From Aquabacterium olei (GTDB lineage Bacteria > Pseudomonadota > Gammaproteobacteria > Burkholderiales > Burkholderiaceae_C): a stretch of DNA of 36,240 bases. This document shows, in pieces, positions 25,833 to 35,406 of the stretch. How positions within the stretch are numbered: position 1 is the first letter of the stretch; each line of letters begins with the position of its first letter. The notes beneath the pieces were generated by a model. It made no database searches. It saw only the letters and a program-made list of their open reading frames with translations, and was not told the DNA's origin. A program made the position numbers and the translations under genes. Where the stretch lies: contig JAJUHM010000004.1 of assembly GCA_029279925.1 (NCBI GenBank), positions 1 to 36,240 on the forward strand. The letters run 5' to 3'.

Positions 25833-26576
25833 ATGGACATCATGCAGACCTTGTGGGTGGCGGCCGTGTTTGCCGTGGCCGGTGGCGTGAAAGGCATCAC
25901 CGGGATGGGCTTGCCGACTGTGGCGATGAGCCTGCTCGGCCTGTGGATGCCCCCTGCACAGGCCGCTGCGCTGCTGGTAGTCCCGTCGCTGTCCACCAAC
26001 GTGGCGCAATGCCGCGGGCCACATCTGCGCCCACTCGCAAGCCGGCTGTGGCCGGGCTGGTTGGCGATTGCAGTGGTCACGGCCTTCGCGCCCGGCCTGG
26101 GTGGCGGCGGCCCGACGGATGCGGCATCGCGCTGGCTTGGCGGTGTGCTGGTGGGCTACGGCCTGTGGGGCCTGTCGCGCCCTGCCCTGCCCGACCTCTC
26201 ACAGCGCGGCCGGTGGCTGGGCGCAGTGGCAGGGGCCGCCACCGGTCTGATCACGTCGATGACCGCGGTGTTCGTGCTGCCGTGGGTGCCCTATCTGCAA
26301 TCGCTGCGGCTGGACAAGGAGGCCACCGTTCAGGCGCTGGGCCTGTCGTTCACGGTGGCAACGCTGGCGTTGGCATTTCGGTTGCAGACCTCGGCGCCAT
26401 TCGGCGAGGTCTCGGCTGGAACAGCCTGGCTGTGGGGCGGCGCAATGGGGGGCGCCTTCGCGGGCATGAAGCTGGGCGAGATGCTGAGGGGGCGCCTGGC
26501 GGGCCCGACGTTTCAGAAGGCGCTCTTCATGGTGTTCATTGCGCTGGGTGTGGCGAACCTGATGAGAGGAGGGTGA
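25833..26576 (+). CDS. TauE/SafE-family sulfite exporter-like membrane protein
   Basis: MDIMQTLWVAAVFAVAGGVKGITGMGLPTVAMSLLGLWMPPAQAAALLVVPSLSTNVAQC...GAATGLITSMTAVFVLPWVPYLQSL. Confidence 0.85.
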   Translation: MDIMQTLWVAAVFAVAGGVKGITGMGLPTVAMSLLGLWMPPAQAAALLVVPSLSTNVAQCRGPHLRPLASRLWPGWLAIAVVTAFAPGLGGGGPTDAASRWLGGVLVGYGLWGLSRPALPDLSQRGRWLGAVAGAATGLITSMTAVFVLPWVPYLQSLRLDKEATVQALGLSFTVATLALAFRLQTSAPFGEVSAGTAWLWGGAMGGAFAGMKLGEMLRGRLAGPTFQKALFMVFIALGVANLMRGG

Positions 26577-26604
26577 GAACCACACGTCGTTGAGCGAGTC
26601 GCTT

Positions 26605-26640
26605 GACGCACACCAGCCTTTGCGAGAGGCTGGTGGCGTC
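26605..26640 (+). promoter_or_regulatory. Strong hairpin in the arsA leader
   Basis: GACGC-A-CACCAGCCT-TTGCGAG-AGGCTGGTG-GCGTC: 14-bp stem with one bulged A, between the tauE-like stop and arsA ATG 26659. Confidence 0.5.
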
Positions 26641-26658
26641 TTGAGCTGCGACCCGAAA

Positions 26659-28413
26659 ATGAAGCTGCTACCCCATCCCACCCGCTACCTGTTCTTCACT
26701 GGCAAGGGCGGCGTCGGCAAGACATCCTTGTCGACCGCCACGGCGATCCAGCTTGCCGATGAGGGGCTGCGCGTTCTGCTCGTCAGCACCGATGCAGCAT
26801 CCAACCTGGATGAAATGCTTGGTGTGCCGCTTCGGAACACACCGACGCCCGTCCCCGGAGTGCCTCGCCTGTCGGTGTTGAACATCGACCCCGATGTGGC
26901 CGCAGAGAACTACCGGCAGCGTGTGCTGGCCCAGATGCAAGACAGCAGCACCGACGAAGAACGGAAAACGGTTCGTGAGCAGCTCTCCGGGGCCTGCACC
27001 ACCGAGATCGCGTCGTTCGACGAATTCTCCAGCCTGCTGAGCGACAGCGCCGCCGCCTACGACCACGTGGTGTTCGACACGGCCCCGACGGGCCACACCT
27101 TGCGCTTGCTCAGCCTGCCCAAGGCCTGGAGCGGTTTTCTCAAGGACAACGACCGGGGGGCGTCCTGCCTCGGACCCCACTCGGGCTTGAAGATGCAGGA
27201 GGCGCGCTTCAATGCCGCGCTGGCTGCCCTGAGCGACGAAAAGCAGACGACGGTTGTGCTGGTGGCCCGTGCCGACAAGGGCGCACTGAGCGAAGCCGCC
27301 CGCACGTCCGTCGAACTGCAGGAACTGGGGCTGCGGCACCAGCGCCTGGTGTTGAATGGCGTGTTCCGTGCGACCGCCCCCGGTGACGCCGTGGCCGATG
27401 CGCTGGAAGCGCTGAACAATGAAGCCCTGCACAGCATGCCCGACGTCCTGAAGACACTGCCCCAGGCAGTTGTTCCGCTGCGCGCATTCGACACGGTCGG
27501 CATCGCTGCACTGCGTTCACTGCTGGATGACAAGGGCGCCCCCGCATGGCTTCCCGCCGAGGACGTGGATGACAGCCGCTGGGCCGCCGAGGGCCTGCAG
27601 AAGCTGATCGACGAACTGGCGGCTGCGGGCAAGGGGCTGATCATGGTGATGGGCAAGGGCGGTGTCGGCAAGACCACCATCGCGGCCGCGTTGGCCGTGG
27701 GCCTGGTCCGGCGTGGTCACGCCGTGCACCTGAGCACCACCGACCCCGCAGCCCATCTGGCCTCGACGCTGGAGGGCCAGCTTCCCGGGCTGGAGGTGAG
27801 CCGCATTGATCCGAAGGTGGAAACGCAGCGCTACATCGACAAGATCATGACTTCGCGAGGAGCGGGCCTCGATGAGCAGGAAAGGGCGTTGCTGCTGGAA
27901 GACCTGCAGTCGCCCTGTACGGAAGAGGTGGCGGTGTTCCACGCTTTCTCGCGCACGGTGGCTTCCGCGCGCAGTGCATTTGTCGTGCTCGACACCGCAC
28001 CGACCGGGCATTCGTTGCTGCTGATGGACACCACAGGGGCCTACCACCGCCAGATGACCCGCGAGTTCGAAGGCAAGTCCACCGCGCACGTGGTCACGCC
28101 CCTGATGCGGCTGCAGGACCCCGACTACACGCGCATCATCCTCGTGACCTTGCCTGAAACCACGCCGGTCTCTCAGGCGGCGGCGCTGCAGGACGACCTT
28201 CGCCGGGCCCGGATCGAGCCGTACGCCTGGGTGGTGAACAAGTCGATTCTGGCTGCACGCACGCAGGACCCGGTTCTGAAAGCCCGCCTGCAAGGCGAGC
28301 GCCGCCAGTTGGCCCGCATCGCCGACGGCCTGGCGACGAAGGCGTTCTTCATTCCCTGGGCCGCCAGACCGCCGGTTGGCGTGGCCGGGCTCGAGCAGTT
28401 GTTGAAGTCGTGA
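26659..28413 (+). CDS. arsA: ArsA, arsenical pump-driving ATPase with two NTPase halves (ORF also open from TTG 26590)
   Basis: Two P-loops FFTGKGGVGKTSLS and MVMGKGGVGKTTIA; Cys-containing motifs SGACTTEIASFDEF, ASCLGPHSGLKMQ, SPCTEEVAVFHAFS resembling metal-site cysteines of E. coli plasmid R773 ArsA. Confidence 0.94.
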   Translation: MKLLPHPTRYLFFTGKGGVGKTSLSTATAIQLADEGLRVLLVSTDAASNLDEMLGVPLRNTPTPVPGVPRLSVLNIDPDVAAENYRQRVLAQMQDSSTDEERKTVREQLSGACTTEIASFDEFSSLLSDSAAAYDHVVFDTAPTGHTLRLLSLPKAWSGFLKDNDRGASCLGPHSGLKMQEARFNAALAALSDEKQTTVVLVARADKGALSEAARTSVELQELGLRHQRLVLNGVFRATAPGDAVADALEALNNEALHSMPDVLKTLPQAVVPLRAFDTVGIAALRSLLDDKGAPAWLPAEDVDDSRWAAEGLQKLIDELAAAGKGLIMVMGKGGVGKTTIAAALAVGLVRRGHAVHLSTTDPAAHLASTLEGQLPGLEVSRIDPKVETQRYIDKIMTSRGAGLDEQERALLLEDLQSPCTEEVAVFHAFSRTVASARSAFVVLDTAPTGHSLLLMDTTGAYHRQMTREFEGKSTAHVVTPLMRLQDPDYTRIILVTLPETTPVSQAAALQDDLRRARIEPYAWVVNKSILAARTQDPVLKARLQGERRQLARIADGLATKAFFIPWAARPPVGVAGLEQLLKS

Positions 28414-28543
28414 TGGGTGGAAACGAATGGGGCGTTCAAAAAGTTGACCATTCACAGAGTAGGGATTGAAGGCCGGAGATCGGCTCGCTAAGTTTTGCGG
28501 CAGTCGACCGCATCGCCTTGCGGGACTCACTCGGGAGCTCATC

Positions 28544-29590
28544 ATGCAAATGATTCATGGATTCAGACGTCGCTCGCTTGCGGCCGTCTTTGTGGCAGCC
28601 ATGGTGCCGTTGGCGCCGCTCGCCGCCAAGGAGGCCCACTACAACGTCACCCACACCCTGACCATCAAGCCCAATGTGGGGTTTGACGGTGAATGGCAGG
28701 CCGGCTGGCGCTACATCGTAGGCGAGGTGGAGGCCAGCTACGACGGCAAGAAAGTTCAAGCACCGACGCTGAAAGGGCAAATCGAACCCCTGATCGGGGC
28801 CGGCACGCCGCAAAGCCGCACCGCGACCATCGGCCCCTCCTCAGCCTTCGGTCAATCCCAGGCGACCGCCACCTTCACCACCGGCAGTCAGCCATTCAAT
28901 GGCTCGATCAACGTGAACGGAACGGCCACCACCAATCCGCCGCCGGGGCACAGCGGCCGGGCTTTCGCATCCAGCCAGTCGCAGCTGGTGGCCGGACTCA
29001 AGCGGACCAGTTCAAGCGGGCACATCAGCTGGAACTCCGTCTCGTCTGTCCGGGCCGTGGGTTGCACGTCGCCCTGCGTGGCAGGCAAGGACCCCATCAG
29101 CTTCAGCCTGGTGGACCCGGTCACCGGCGACACGGTCGAGGGCACGTTGCTGTCGATCGACCTGTCCATCGAGGGTGGCGACGGCCAGCTCGAATGGCGC
29201 AATGGCACCTTGTCGGTCTCGACCGACCATCTGCTCAGCGGCAGCTTCAGCATCGATCAGTCGAGCCGCTTCGTCACCAATCCGGGCACGCTGGAAGTCG
29301 CCTTCGAAAAGAACATCGTCACGCGAAGCGTGGCGACGGGCATCTATGCCGGTCTGGCACCCGCGGTGGGCCAGTCGGCGCTCGGTGCGTTCAACATCGG
29401 CGAGCCGGGCGTGGGATACGACTTCGGCTATGGCGATGTGCCCGTCGCAGTCGACTTCGGCTTCGGCAACGCCGGCACGGCGTCGGTGGCGGTGGTGCCG
29501 GAACCCTCGGCCTGGCTCATGGCGCTGGCTGGCCTGGGTGTGACAGCGGGGGCCACGCGTCGCAAGAAAGGCCAGACCGGCCTCTGCTGA
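28544..29590 (+). CDS. Secreted PEP-CTERM sorting-domain protein
   Basis: N-terminal signal MQMIHGFRRRSLAAVFVAAMVPLAPLAAKEA; C-terminal VVPEPSAWLMALAGLGVTAGATRRKKGQ (PEP motif, TM segment, basic tail). Confidence 0.88.
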   Translation: MQMIHGFRRRSLAAVFVAAMVPLAPLAAKEAHYNVTHTLTIKPNVGFDGEWQAGWRYIVGEVEASYDGKKVQAPTLKGQIEPLIGAGTPQSRTATIGPSSAFGQSQATATFTTGSQPFNGSINVNGTATTNPPPGHSGRAFASSQSQLVAGLKRTSSSGHISWNSVSSVRAVGCTSPCVAGKDPISFSLVDPVTGDTVEGTLLSIDLSIEGGDGQLEWRNGTLSVSTDHLLSGSFSIDQSSRFVTNPGTLEVAFEKNIVTRSVATGIYAGLAPAVGQSALGAFNIGEPGVGYDFGYGDVPVAVDFGFGNAGTASVAVVPEPSAWLMALAGLGVTAGATRRKKGQTGLC

Positions 29591-29621
29591 CGCGACCACA
29601 CAGCACGCTCGAACACAAGCA

Positions 29622-29649
29622 GAAAGCCCGGCCATGCGGCCGGGCTTTC
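29622..29649. terminator. Bidirectional terminator between the PEP-CTERM gene and amtB
   Basis: GAAAGCCCGGCC-ATGC-GGCCGGGCTTTC: perfect 12-bp stem, between convergent genes. Confidence 0.85.
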
Positions 29650-29672
29650 ACGCGTCAGCGTGGCTCACCCGA

Positions 29673-31103
29673 TCACAGGTGATATGCCCGCTCACCGTGC
29701 GCGCTCAGGTCCAGCCCTTCGCGCTCTTCGTCTTCGCTCACGCGCAGACCCAGGGTCAGGTCGGCCACCTTGAAGGACACGTAGGACACCACGCCCGACC
29801 ACACCACGGCCACGCCCACGCCCCACAGCTGGCTCAGCATCTGAGCCGCCATATCGTAGTCGGCCACACTGTTGGTCACGTAGTCGTACACACCCGTGCC
29901 ACCCAGGGCCGGCGAAGCGAACACCCCGGTCAGCAGCGCACCCAGGATGCCGCCCACGCCGTGCACGCCGAACACGTCCAGGCTGTCGTCGACACCCAGC
30001 ATGCGCTTGAGGCCGTTGACACCCCAGTAGCACACCACGCCGCCCAGCAGACCGATCACCATCCCGCCCATCGGGCCGACGAAGCCGCAGGCCGGCGTGA
30101 TGGCCACCAGGCCAGCGATGGCACCCGAGGCCGCACCCAGCATCGAGGGCTTGCCCTTGGCGAACCACTCGACCAGCGTCCAAGACACCGTGGCAGCACA
30201 GGTGGCCAGGAAGGTGTTGAGGAAGGCCAGGCCCGCCGTGCCCGACACCTCGAGGTTGGAGCCGACGTTGAAGCCGAACCAGCCCACCCACAGCAGCGAG
30301 GCACCGATCATCGTCATCGTGAGGCTGTGCGGCGGCATCGGCTCCTTGCCGAACCCGACGCGGCGGCCGATCATGAAGGCTCCGACCAGACCCGCCATGG
30401 CCGCGTTGATGTGCACCACGGTGCCGCCCGCGAAGTCGATGGCACCCTTCTGGAACAGGAAGCCGGCCGTGGCACCCGCGGCATCCGCCGCTTGTGCGCT
30501 GGTGTAGGCGTCCGGACCCGCCCAGAACCACACCATGTGGGCCAGCGGAAGGTAGCTGAACGTGAACCACAGCACCATGAACAGCAGCAAGGCCGAGAAC
30601 TTCACACGCTCAGCCAGTGAGCCGATGATGAGGGCCGGCGTGATGGCCGCGAACGTCATCTGGAAGGCGACGTACAGGTACTCGGGGATGTACACGCCCT
30701 TGCTGAAGGTGCCGGCCAGCGTGTCGACCGTCACCCCCTTCAGGAAGGCCTTATCGAATCCGCCGAAGAAGGCGTTGCCCTCGGTGAAGGCCAGGCTGTA
30801 GCCGTACAGGCACCACAGCACGCCCAGCAACGAGAAGGTGATCATCACCTGCATCATCACCGACAGCATGTTCTTGGCGCGCACCATGCCGCCATAGAAC
30901 AGCGGCAGCCCGGGCACGGCCATCAGGATCACCAGCACGGTGGCCACGATGATCCAGGCGGCATCGCCCTTCTGAACGACCGGTGCAACGGCCTCGGCCG
31001 CGGAGGCAGCCGCCGTCACAGCGGCAGTGGCTTCCTGAGCATGAGCGGGCACGGCCCACGCCGCACCCAGGGCTGCGGCAGCAAGTAGAGCTTTCAACAT
31101 CAT
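29673..31103 (-). CDS. amtB: Ammonium transporter
   Basis: GDAAWIIVATVLVILMAVPGLPLFYGGMVRAKNMLSVMMQ...DDSLDVFGVHGVGGILGALLTGVFA, AmtB signatures; downstream of glnK. Confidence 0.96.
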   Translation of the reverse strand: MMLKALLAAAALGAAWAVPAHAQEATAAVTAAASAAEAVAPVVQKGDAAWIIVATVLVILMAVPGLPLFYGGMVRAKNMLSVMMQVMITFSLLGVLWCLYGYSLAFTEGNAFFGGFDKAFLKGVTVDTLAGTFSKGVYIPEYLYVAFQMTFAAITPALIIGSLAERVKFSALLLFMVLWFTFSYLPLAHMVWFWAGPDAYTSAQAADAAGATAGFLFQKGAIDFAGGTVVHINAAMAGLVGAFMIGRRVGFGKEPMPPHSLTMTMIGASLLWVGWFGFNVGSNLEVSGTAGLAFLNTFLATCAATVSWTLVEWFAKGKPSMLGAASGAIAGLVAITPACGFVGPMGGMVIGLLGGVVCYWGVNGLKRMLGVDDSLDVFGVHGVGGILGALLTGVFASPALGGTGVYDYVTNSVADYDMAAQMLSQLWGVGVAVVWSGVVSYVSFKVADLTLGLRVSEDEEREGLDLSAHGERAYHL

Positions 31104-31123
31104 CGACTCCTGCTGTGGCGACC

Positions 31124-31480
<357 letters not shown>

Positions 31481-31484
31481 TCAT

Positions 31485-31505
31485 GCAGTCAGCCCCCCTG
31501 ACTGC
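31485..31505 (-). promoter_or_regulatory. Leader hairpin upstream of glnK
   Basis: GCAGTCAG-CCCCC-CTGACTGC, perfect 8-bp stem between the sigma-54 promoter and the glnK start. Confidence 0.5.
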
Positions 31506-31518
31506 TCCGATGAAGATG

Positions 31519-31536
31519 ATGCAACCCCTGTGCCAA
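31519..31536 (-). promoter_or_regulatory. Sigma-54 (RpoN) -24/-12 promoter for glnK-amtB
   Basis: Minus strand TTGGCACAGGGGTTGCAT matches TGGCACR-N4-TTGCW with 10-nt GG-to-GC spacing. Confidence 0.85.
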
Positions 31537-31575
31537 TGTTTCCTATTGAGATACGTTGATTAACCACAGGAAACA
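31537..31575. promoter_or_regulatory. Inverted repeat TGTTTCCT-N23-AGGAAACA abutting the glnK sigma-54 promoter
   Basis: Read directly; same arms and same N23 spacing recur at 36088-36126. Confidence 0.65.
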
Positions 31576-31609
31576 CGCCGCACCCCGGTGCACCGCCCCA
31601 TTGCGGGGA

Positions 31610-32428
31610 TCAGGCTGCACCAGCGCGTGTCACGCTCAGCTGTGCCAGACCGGCCTGCAGCATGGCCTCGAGCAGCGGCTGAACCTGGCCGGCCACGTCC
31701 GGCTCATACGAGAACGGCGCGTCTTCCTGCATGTACAGGCGCTGGCTCATCTCCAGCTGGATGGCGTGGATGCCGTCGGAGGGCTGACCGTAATGACGCG
31801 TGATATAGCCGCCCTTGAAGCGCCCGTTGACCACATGCGTGTAGGGCCCCGTGCGCGCCACATCGACGACCGCCGACAGGATGGCGGGATCGCAGCTGCG
31901 GCCATCGGCCGTGCCGAAGTTCAGGTCCGGCAGACGGCCTTCGAACAGGCGCGGCAACACGCTGGCAATCGAGTGGGCATCCCACAGCATCACCGCGCCA
32001 TGCAACGCCTTCAGCCGATCCAGCTCGGTGCGGATCTGTTCGTGGTACGGCCGCCAGTACGTTTCCAGGCGCCGCGCCTGCTCGGCGTCGTCCGGCACAT
32101 GGCCCGGCAGGTACAGCGGCTCGCCGCGGAAGGTGTCCATCGGGCACAGCGACGTCGTGGTCTGCCCGGGATACAGGCTTTCGCCGTTGGGCGGGCGGTT
32201 CAGGTCGATCACATAACGAGACACCTTGGCCTGGATGATGGACGCGCCCATCTCGCGCGCGAAAGCGTACAGGCGGTCGAGGTGCCAGTCGGTGTCCTGG
32301 CGGATGCCGGCCACATCGGCCATGCCGGTCTGCAATGGCGCGGGGATGTGCGTGCCCAGGTGGGGCATCGAGATCAGCAGCGGCAGCGTGCCGGACGTGA
32401 AGGTGTAGGTGGGCGTGTCGATCTTCAT
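31610..32428 (-). CDS. hutG: N-formylglutamate deformylase/amidohydrolase (HutG-like)
   Basis: TLPLLISMPHLGTHIPAPLQTGMADVAGIRQDTDWHLDRLYAFAREMGASIIQAKVSRYVIDLNRPPNGESLYPGQ...MLWDAHSI. Confidence 0.9.
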   Translation of the reverse strand: MKIDTPTYTFTSGTLPLLISMPHLGTHIPAPLQTGMADVAGIRQDTDWHLDRLYAFAREMGASIIQAKVSRYVIDLNRPPNGESLYPGQTTTSLCPMDTFRGEPLYLPGHVPDDAEQARRLETYWRPYHEQIRTELDRLKALHGAVMLWDAHSIASVLPRLFEGRLPDLNFGTADGRSCDPAILSAVVDVARTGPYTHVVNGRFKGGYITRHYGQPSDGIHAIQLEMSQRLYMQEDAPFSYEPDVAGQVQPLLEAMLQAGLAQLSVTRAGAA

Positions 32429-33522
32429 GTGAAATCCTCTTCAGGACAGGACAGGGCTGCCGGCGCGAGGGCGGGGATGGCCTTGCGGATGGCCGGCGCG
32501 GTGTCGAGGCGGATGACGTCGCGCGTGACCCGCACGACCTCTTCATCCAGCCCGGCCCACTCGCCTTCGCGCGACAGCAGAAAGAAATGACGCTGCCCCA
32601 GCCGACTCGCGGGCAGGGGCACGACGTTGACGGCATCCAGGTACTGCCGCGACTGCCACAGGCACAAGGGCGTGCTCAGGGCCCAGCCCAGGCCGGAGGC
32701 CACCAGGCTGAGCAGCGGGTCGGTGGCATCGAACTCGTAGCAACGCGGCGCATCGACGCCCACATGGCGCAGGAAACGCTCGATCTGCTGGCCCGTGACC
32801 GAACGCTGGCTGTAGCGGATCAAGGGCAGCTTGCCAGCCGCCGCAGACAGCCCGCGCAGGGAGGTCAGCACAGGCAGGCTGTGGTGCTTGGGATAGACCG
32901 CCACCCAGGACTCCGAGAACAGCAGACGCTGCGAGACGCGGGGGTCTTCCACCGCAGATTCGGTGCAGATGACCATGTCGAGCTCGCGTCCCTGCATCTG
33001 GTCGGCCAGTCCGGGCGTCAGGCCCGACCACATGCGGATCTGGCGCGCCTTGCCGGCCATCGCCTTGATGAGCTGCGGGCCCACGGTGGCCGCGAACGAA
33101 TCGACGCAGCCCAGACGGATCTGCTCCATTTCCTGTCGCGCGGAAGCCCGCACCCGGTCCATTGCCAGCCGCGCCTGCGCCAGCAGCTGGGCCGAGGCCT
33201 CGTGCATCAGGCGTCCGGCCAGCGTGGGCCGTGCCGGCCGCACTTCGCGGTCCATCAACTGCAGGCCCAGGTCTTCTTCCAGTGACTTGATGGACTGGCT
33301 CACGGCGCTCTGGCTCAGGCCCAGACGTTCGGCCGCCAGGACCATCGAGCTGGCATCGCAGACCGCGACAAAGATTTCCAGGGCGCGCAGATCGGGCACC
33401 CCGGCATGTCGGCGTTGGGCAGGTGACGCTTTGGGTATTGCCATGTCGGGCATCCTCAAGGGGTTCGGGGCAGACACGGCCAACTTCAGTTTTTCCGCAT
33501 CTCTGATGGTGATTTTCTTCAT
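32425..33522 (-). CDS. LysR-family transcriptional regulator (start uncertain)
   Basis: PDLRALEIFVAVCDASSMVLAAERLGLSQSAVSQSIKSLEEDLGLQLMDREVRPARPTLAG; ATGA overlap with the hutG-like gene. Confidence 0.92.
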   Translation of the reverse strand: MKKITIRDAEKLKLAVSAPNPLRMPDMAIPKASPAQRRHAGVPDLRALEIFVAVCDASSMVLAAERLGLSQSAVSQSIKSLEEDLGLQLMDREVRPARPTLAGRLMHEASAQLLAQARLAMDRVRASARQEMEQIRLGCVDSFAATVGPQLIKAMAGKARQIRMWSGLTPGLADQMQGRELDMVICTESAVEDPRVSQRLLFSESWVAVYPKHHSLPVLTSLRGLSAAAGKLPLIRYSQRSVTGQQIERFLRHVGVDAPRCYEFDATDPLLSLVASGLGWALSTPLCLWQSRQYLDAVNVVPLPASRLGQRHFFLLSREGEWAGLDEEVVRVTRDVIRLDTAPAIRKAIPALAPAALSCPEEDFT

Positions 33523-33592
33523 CTAACAAGAGCCATGCCAGGCGCGACTACGCTGACTTCATCCCAACCTCTTGAACCCAGAAAGGCTGACG

Positions 33593-34780
33593 ATGGAAAG
33601 CTATGACGCCATCGTGATCGGGGCCGGTGTGATCGGCTCTTCGGTTGCTTACCACCTTGCCCGTTTCGGCGCGAAGAAGGTGCTCGTGCTGGACCGGTCG
33701 CAGATCGGTGCCGGCACCAGCACGCAGTCCTCGGGCATCCTGCGCACGCACTACTCGGTGATCGAGAACGTGGAGCTGGCAAAGCGCTCGTGGTCGGTCT
33801 TCACCGACTTCTCGGCCTACCTGGAAGACGAGGAAGCCGCATCCGGCCTGGTCAAGTGTGGCTACCTGATCTGCGCGCCGGACGGCCCCAAGCTGTCTCC
33901 GCTGCAGTTGGCCCTCGAGGGTCAGCGCGCCATGGGCATCGAAGTCCAGTTCCTGGGCAAGGAAGAAGCCCGCTCGCTGCTGCCCATTGCCCACTTCGAT
34001 GACGCCGCGCTGATCGGCTACGAGCCCGAAGCCGGCTTCGCCGATGCCTACCTCGTGGCCACGAGCTTTGCCCGCGCCGCACGCCGCCTGGGCGTCAAGA
34101 TCATGGAGGGCGTCAACGTCGAGAAGCTGCTGGTGGACAACGGCCGCGTCTGCGGCGTCGAAACCTCGCAGGGCACCTTCCGCAGCAACACGGTCATCAG
34201 CACGCAGAACATCTGGGCCACCGACATCGAGCGCTGGACCGGCATCCCCACCCCCGTGGTGCCCGAGCGCCACGCCGTGCTGGCCCTGGAATGCGCCGAT
34301 GCGCACTACACCTTCAAGATGCCCGTCTTCAAGGACCTGGGCTCGCCGGGCATGCTGTACTGCCGCAGCTATGGCGGCAACCAGATGCTGGTGAGCGAAG
34401 GCATCGTCGGCGAGACGCTGGCCGTGCCGGACAACGAGCAGGGCGACATCTCGATGGACTACGTGGTCGAGGTCGGTGCCCAGGTGGCCGAGCGTTTCCC
34501 GGCCTACGAGACCGCCGGCCTGGCCTCGTCGTGGACCGGCGTCTACGACGTCACCCCCGACTGGAACCCGGTGCTGGGCCGTCTGCCCGGCATCCAGGGC
34601 CTGATCGTGGGCTATGGCTTCTCGGGCCATGGCTTCAAGCTGTCTCCGGCGGTCGGCCGCGTGCTGGCGCAAGAGGCACTGGGCCTGCCGACCGATGTGT
34701 CGCTGGCACCGTATGCGCTGGAGCGGTTCAGCACCGGTCAGCTGCTGACGGGCAAGTACGGCCTGGGTGCGGTGTCCTGA
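33593..34780 (+). CDS. FAD-dependent oxidoreductase (sarcosine/D-amino-acid oxidase-like, DAO fold)
   Basis: MESYDAIVIGAGVIGSSVAYHLARFGAKKVLVLDRSQIGAGTSTQSSGILRTHYS; C-terminal VYDVTPDWNPVLGRLPGIQGLIVGYGFSGHGFKLSPAVG. Confidence 0.92.
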   Translation: MESYDAIVIGAGVIGSSVAYHLARFGAKKVLVLDRSQIGAGTSTQSSGILRTHYSVIENVELAKRSWSVFTDFSAYLEDEEAASGLVKCGYLICAPDGPKLSPLQLALEGQRAMGIEVQFLGKEEARSLLPIAHFDDAALIGYEPEAGFADAYLVATSFARAARRLGVKIMEGVNVEKLLVDNGRVCGVETSQGTFRSNTVISTQNIWATDIERWTGIPTPVVPERHAVLALECADAHYTFKMPVFKDLGSPGMLYCRSYGGNQMLVSEGIVGETLAVPDNEQGDISMDYVVEVGAQVAERFPAYETAGLASSWTGVYDVTPDWNPVLGRLPGIQGLIVGYGFSGHGFKLSPAVGRVLAQEALGLPTDVSLAPYALERFSTGQLLTGKYGLGAVS

Positions 34781-35377
34781 GTGATCACGCACGTGATGGC
34801 CCTCCCGGAGGGCCTGACCCGACTCTCGCTGGCCACACTGCCACGCGAACGCTGGCGCAACGGCAAGGGGTGGACCCGGCTGGTTGCGCAGGCCGACGCC
34901 GGGACCCCGCCGCCATGGCGGGTGAGCCTGGCCGAAATCACCGAGGCGGCGCCCTTCTCCGTGTTCGATGGCATCGACCGCACAACAGTGCTGGTGCAGG
35001 GCGGGCCCGTCTCGCTGCTGGCGGCCGAGCAACAGTGGACGCTGTCCGAGCCGGGCGACACCGCACAGTACCCGGGCGAACTGGCGCTGCGCAACACGGC
35101 GCCCGCCGATGACACCCTGTTCTGGAACGTCATGACCCAAAGGGGACGCGCCACGGCCCGCACCCGTCTGGTTCGTGACAAGCTGGTTCTGCCCGAGCGG
35201 GGGCACAGCCTGATCTGGGTCCTGCGTGGCACCTTCGATCTGGCGGGCGAGGCCTTGCCCGTCGGCATCCGCATCGAAGCCGCAGAAGGCCTGCACTGGC
35301 AAGGGGGCACCACCCGCCTTGCCATCCAGCCGGCAGAGGCGGACAGCCTGTTGCTGCACACCCTGCTCACCGAGTGA
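34781..35377 (+). CDS. hutD: HutD/Ves-family cupin protein; GTG start immediately after the upstream stop
   Basis: LPRERWRNGKGWTRLVAQADAGTPPPWRVSLAEITEAAPFSVFDGIDRTTVLVQGGPVSLL. Confidence 0.82.
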   Translation: MITHVMALPEGLTRLSLATLPRERWRNGKGWTRLVAQADAGTPPPWRVSLAEITEAAPFSVFDGIDRTTVLVQGGPVSLLAAEQQWTLSEPGDTAQYPGELALRNTAPADDTLFWNVMTQRGRATARTRLVRDKLVLPERGHSLIWVLRGTFDLAGEALPVGIRIEAAEGLHWQGGTTRLAIQPAEADSLLLHTLLTE

Positions 35378-35406
35378 GACAGTGTGTTCACCCGGTCAGG
35401 CAGCAC

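Noticed and set aside
33548-35359. 603-aa minus-strand ORF antisense to the FAD oxidoreductase and hutD-like gene
   Set aside because: High-GC shadow ORF; Gln/Arg/His-rich composition with no recognisable domain, while the opposite strand encodes clear families.
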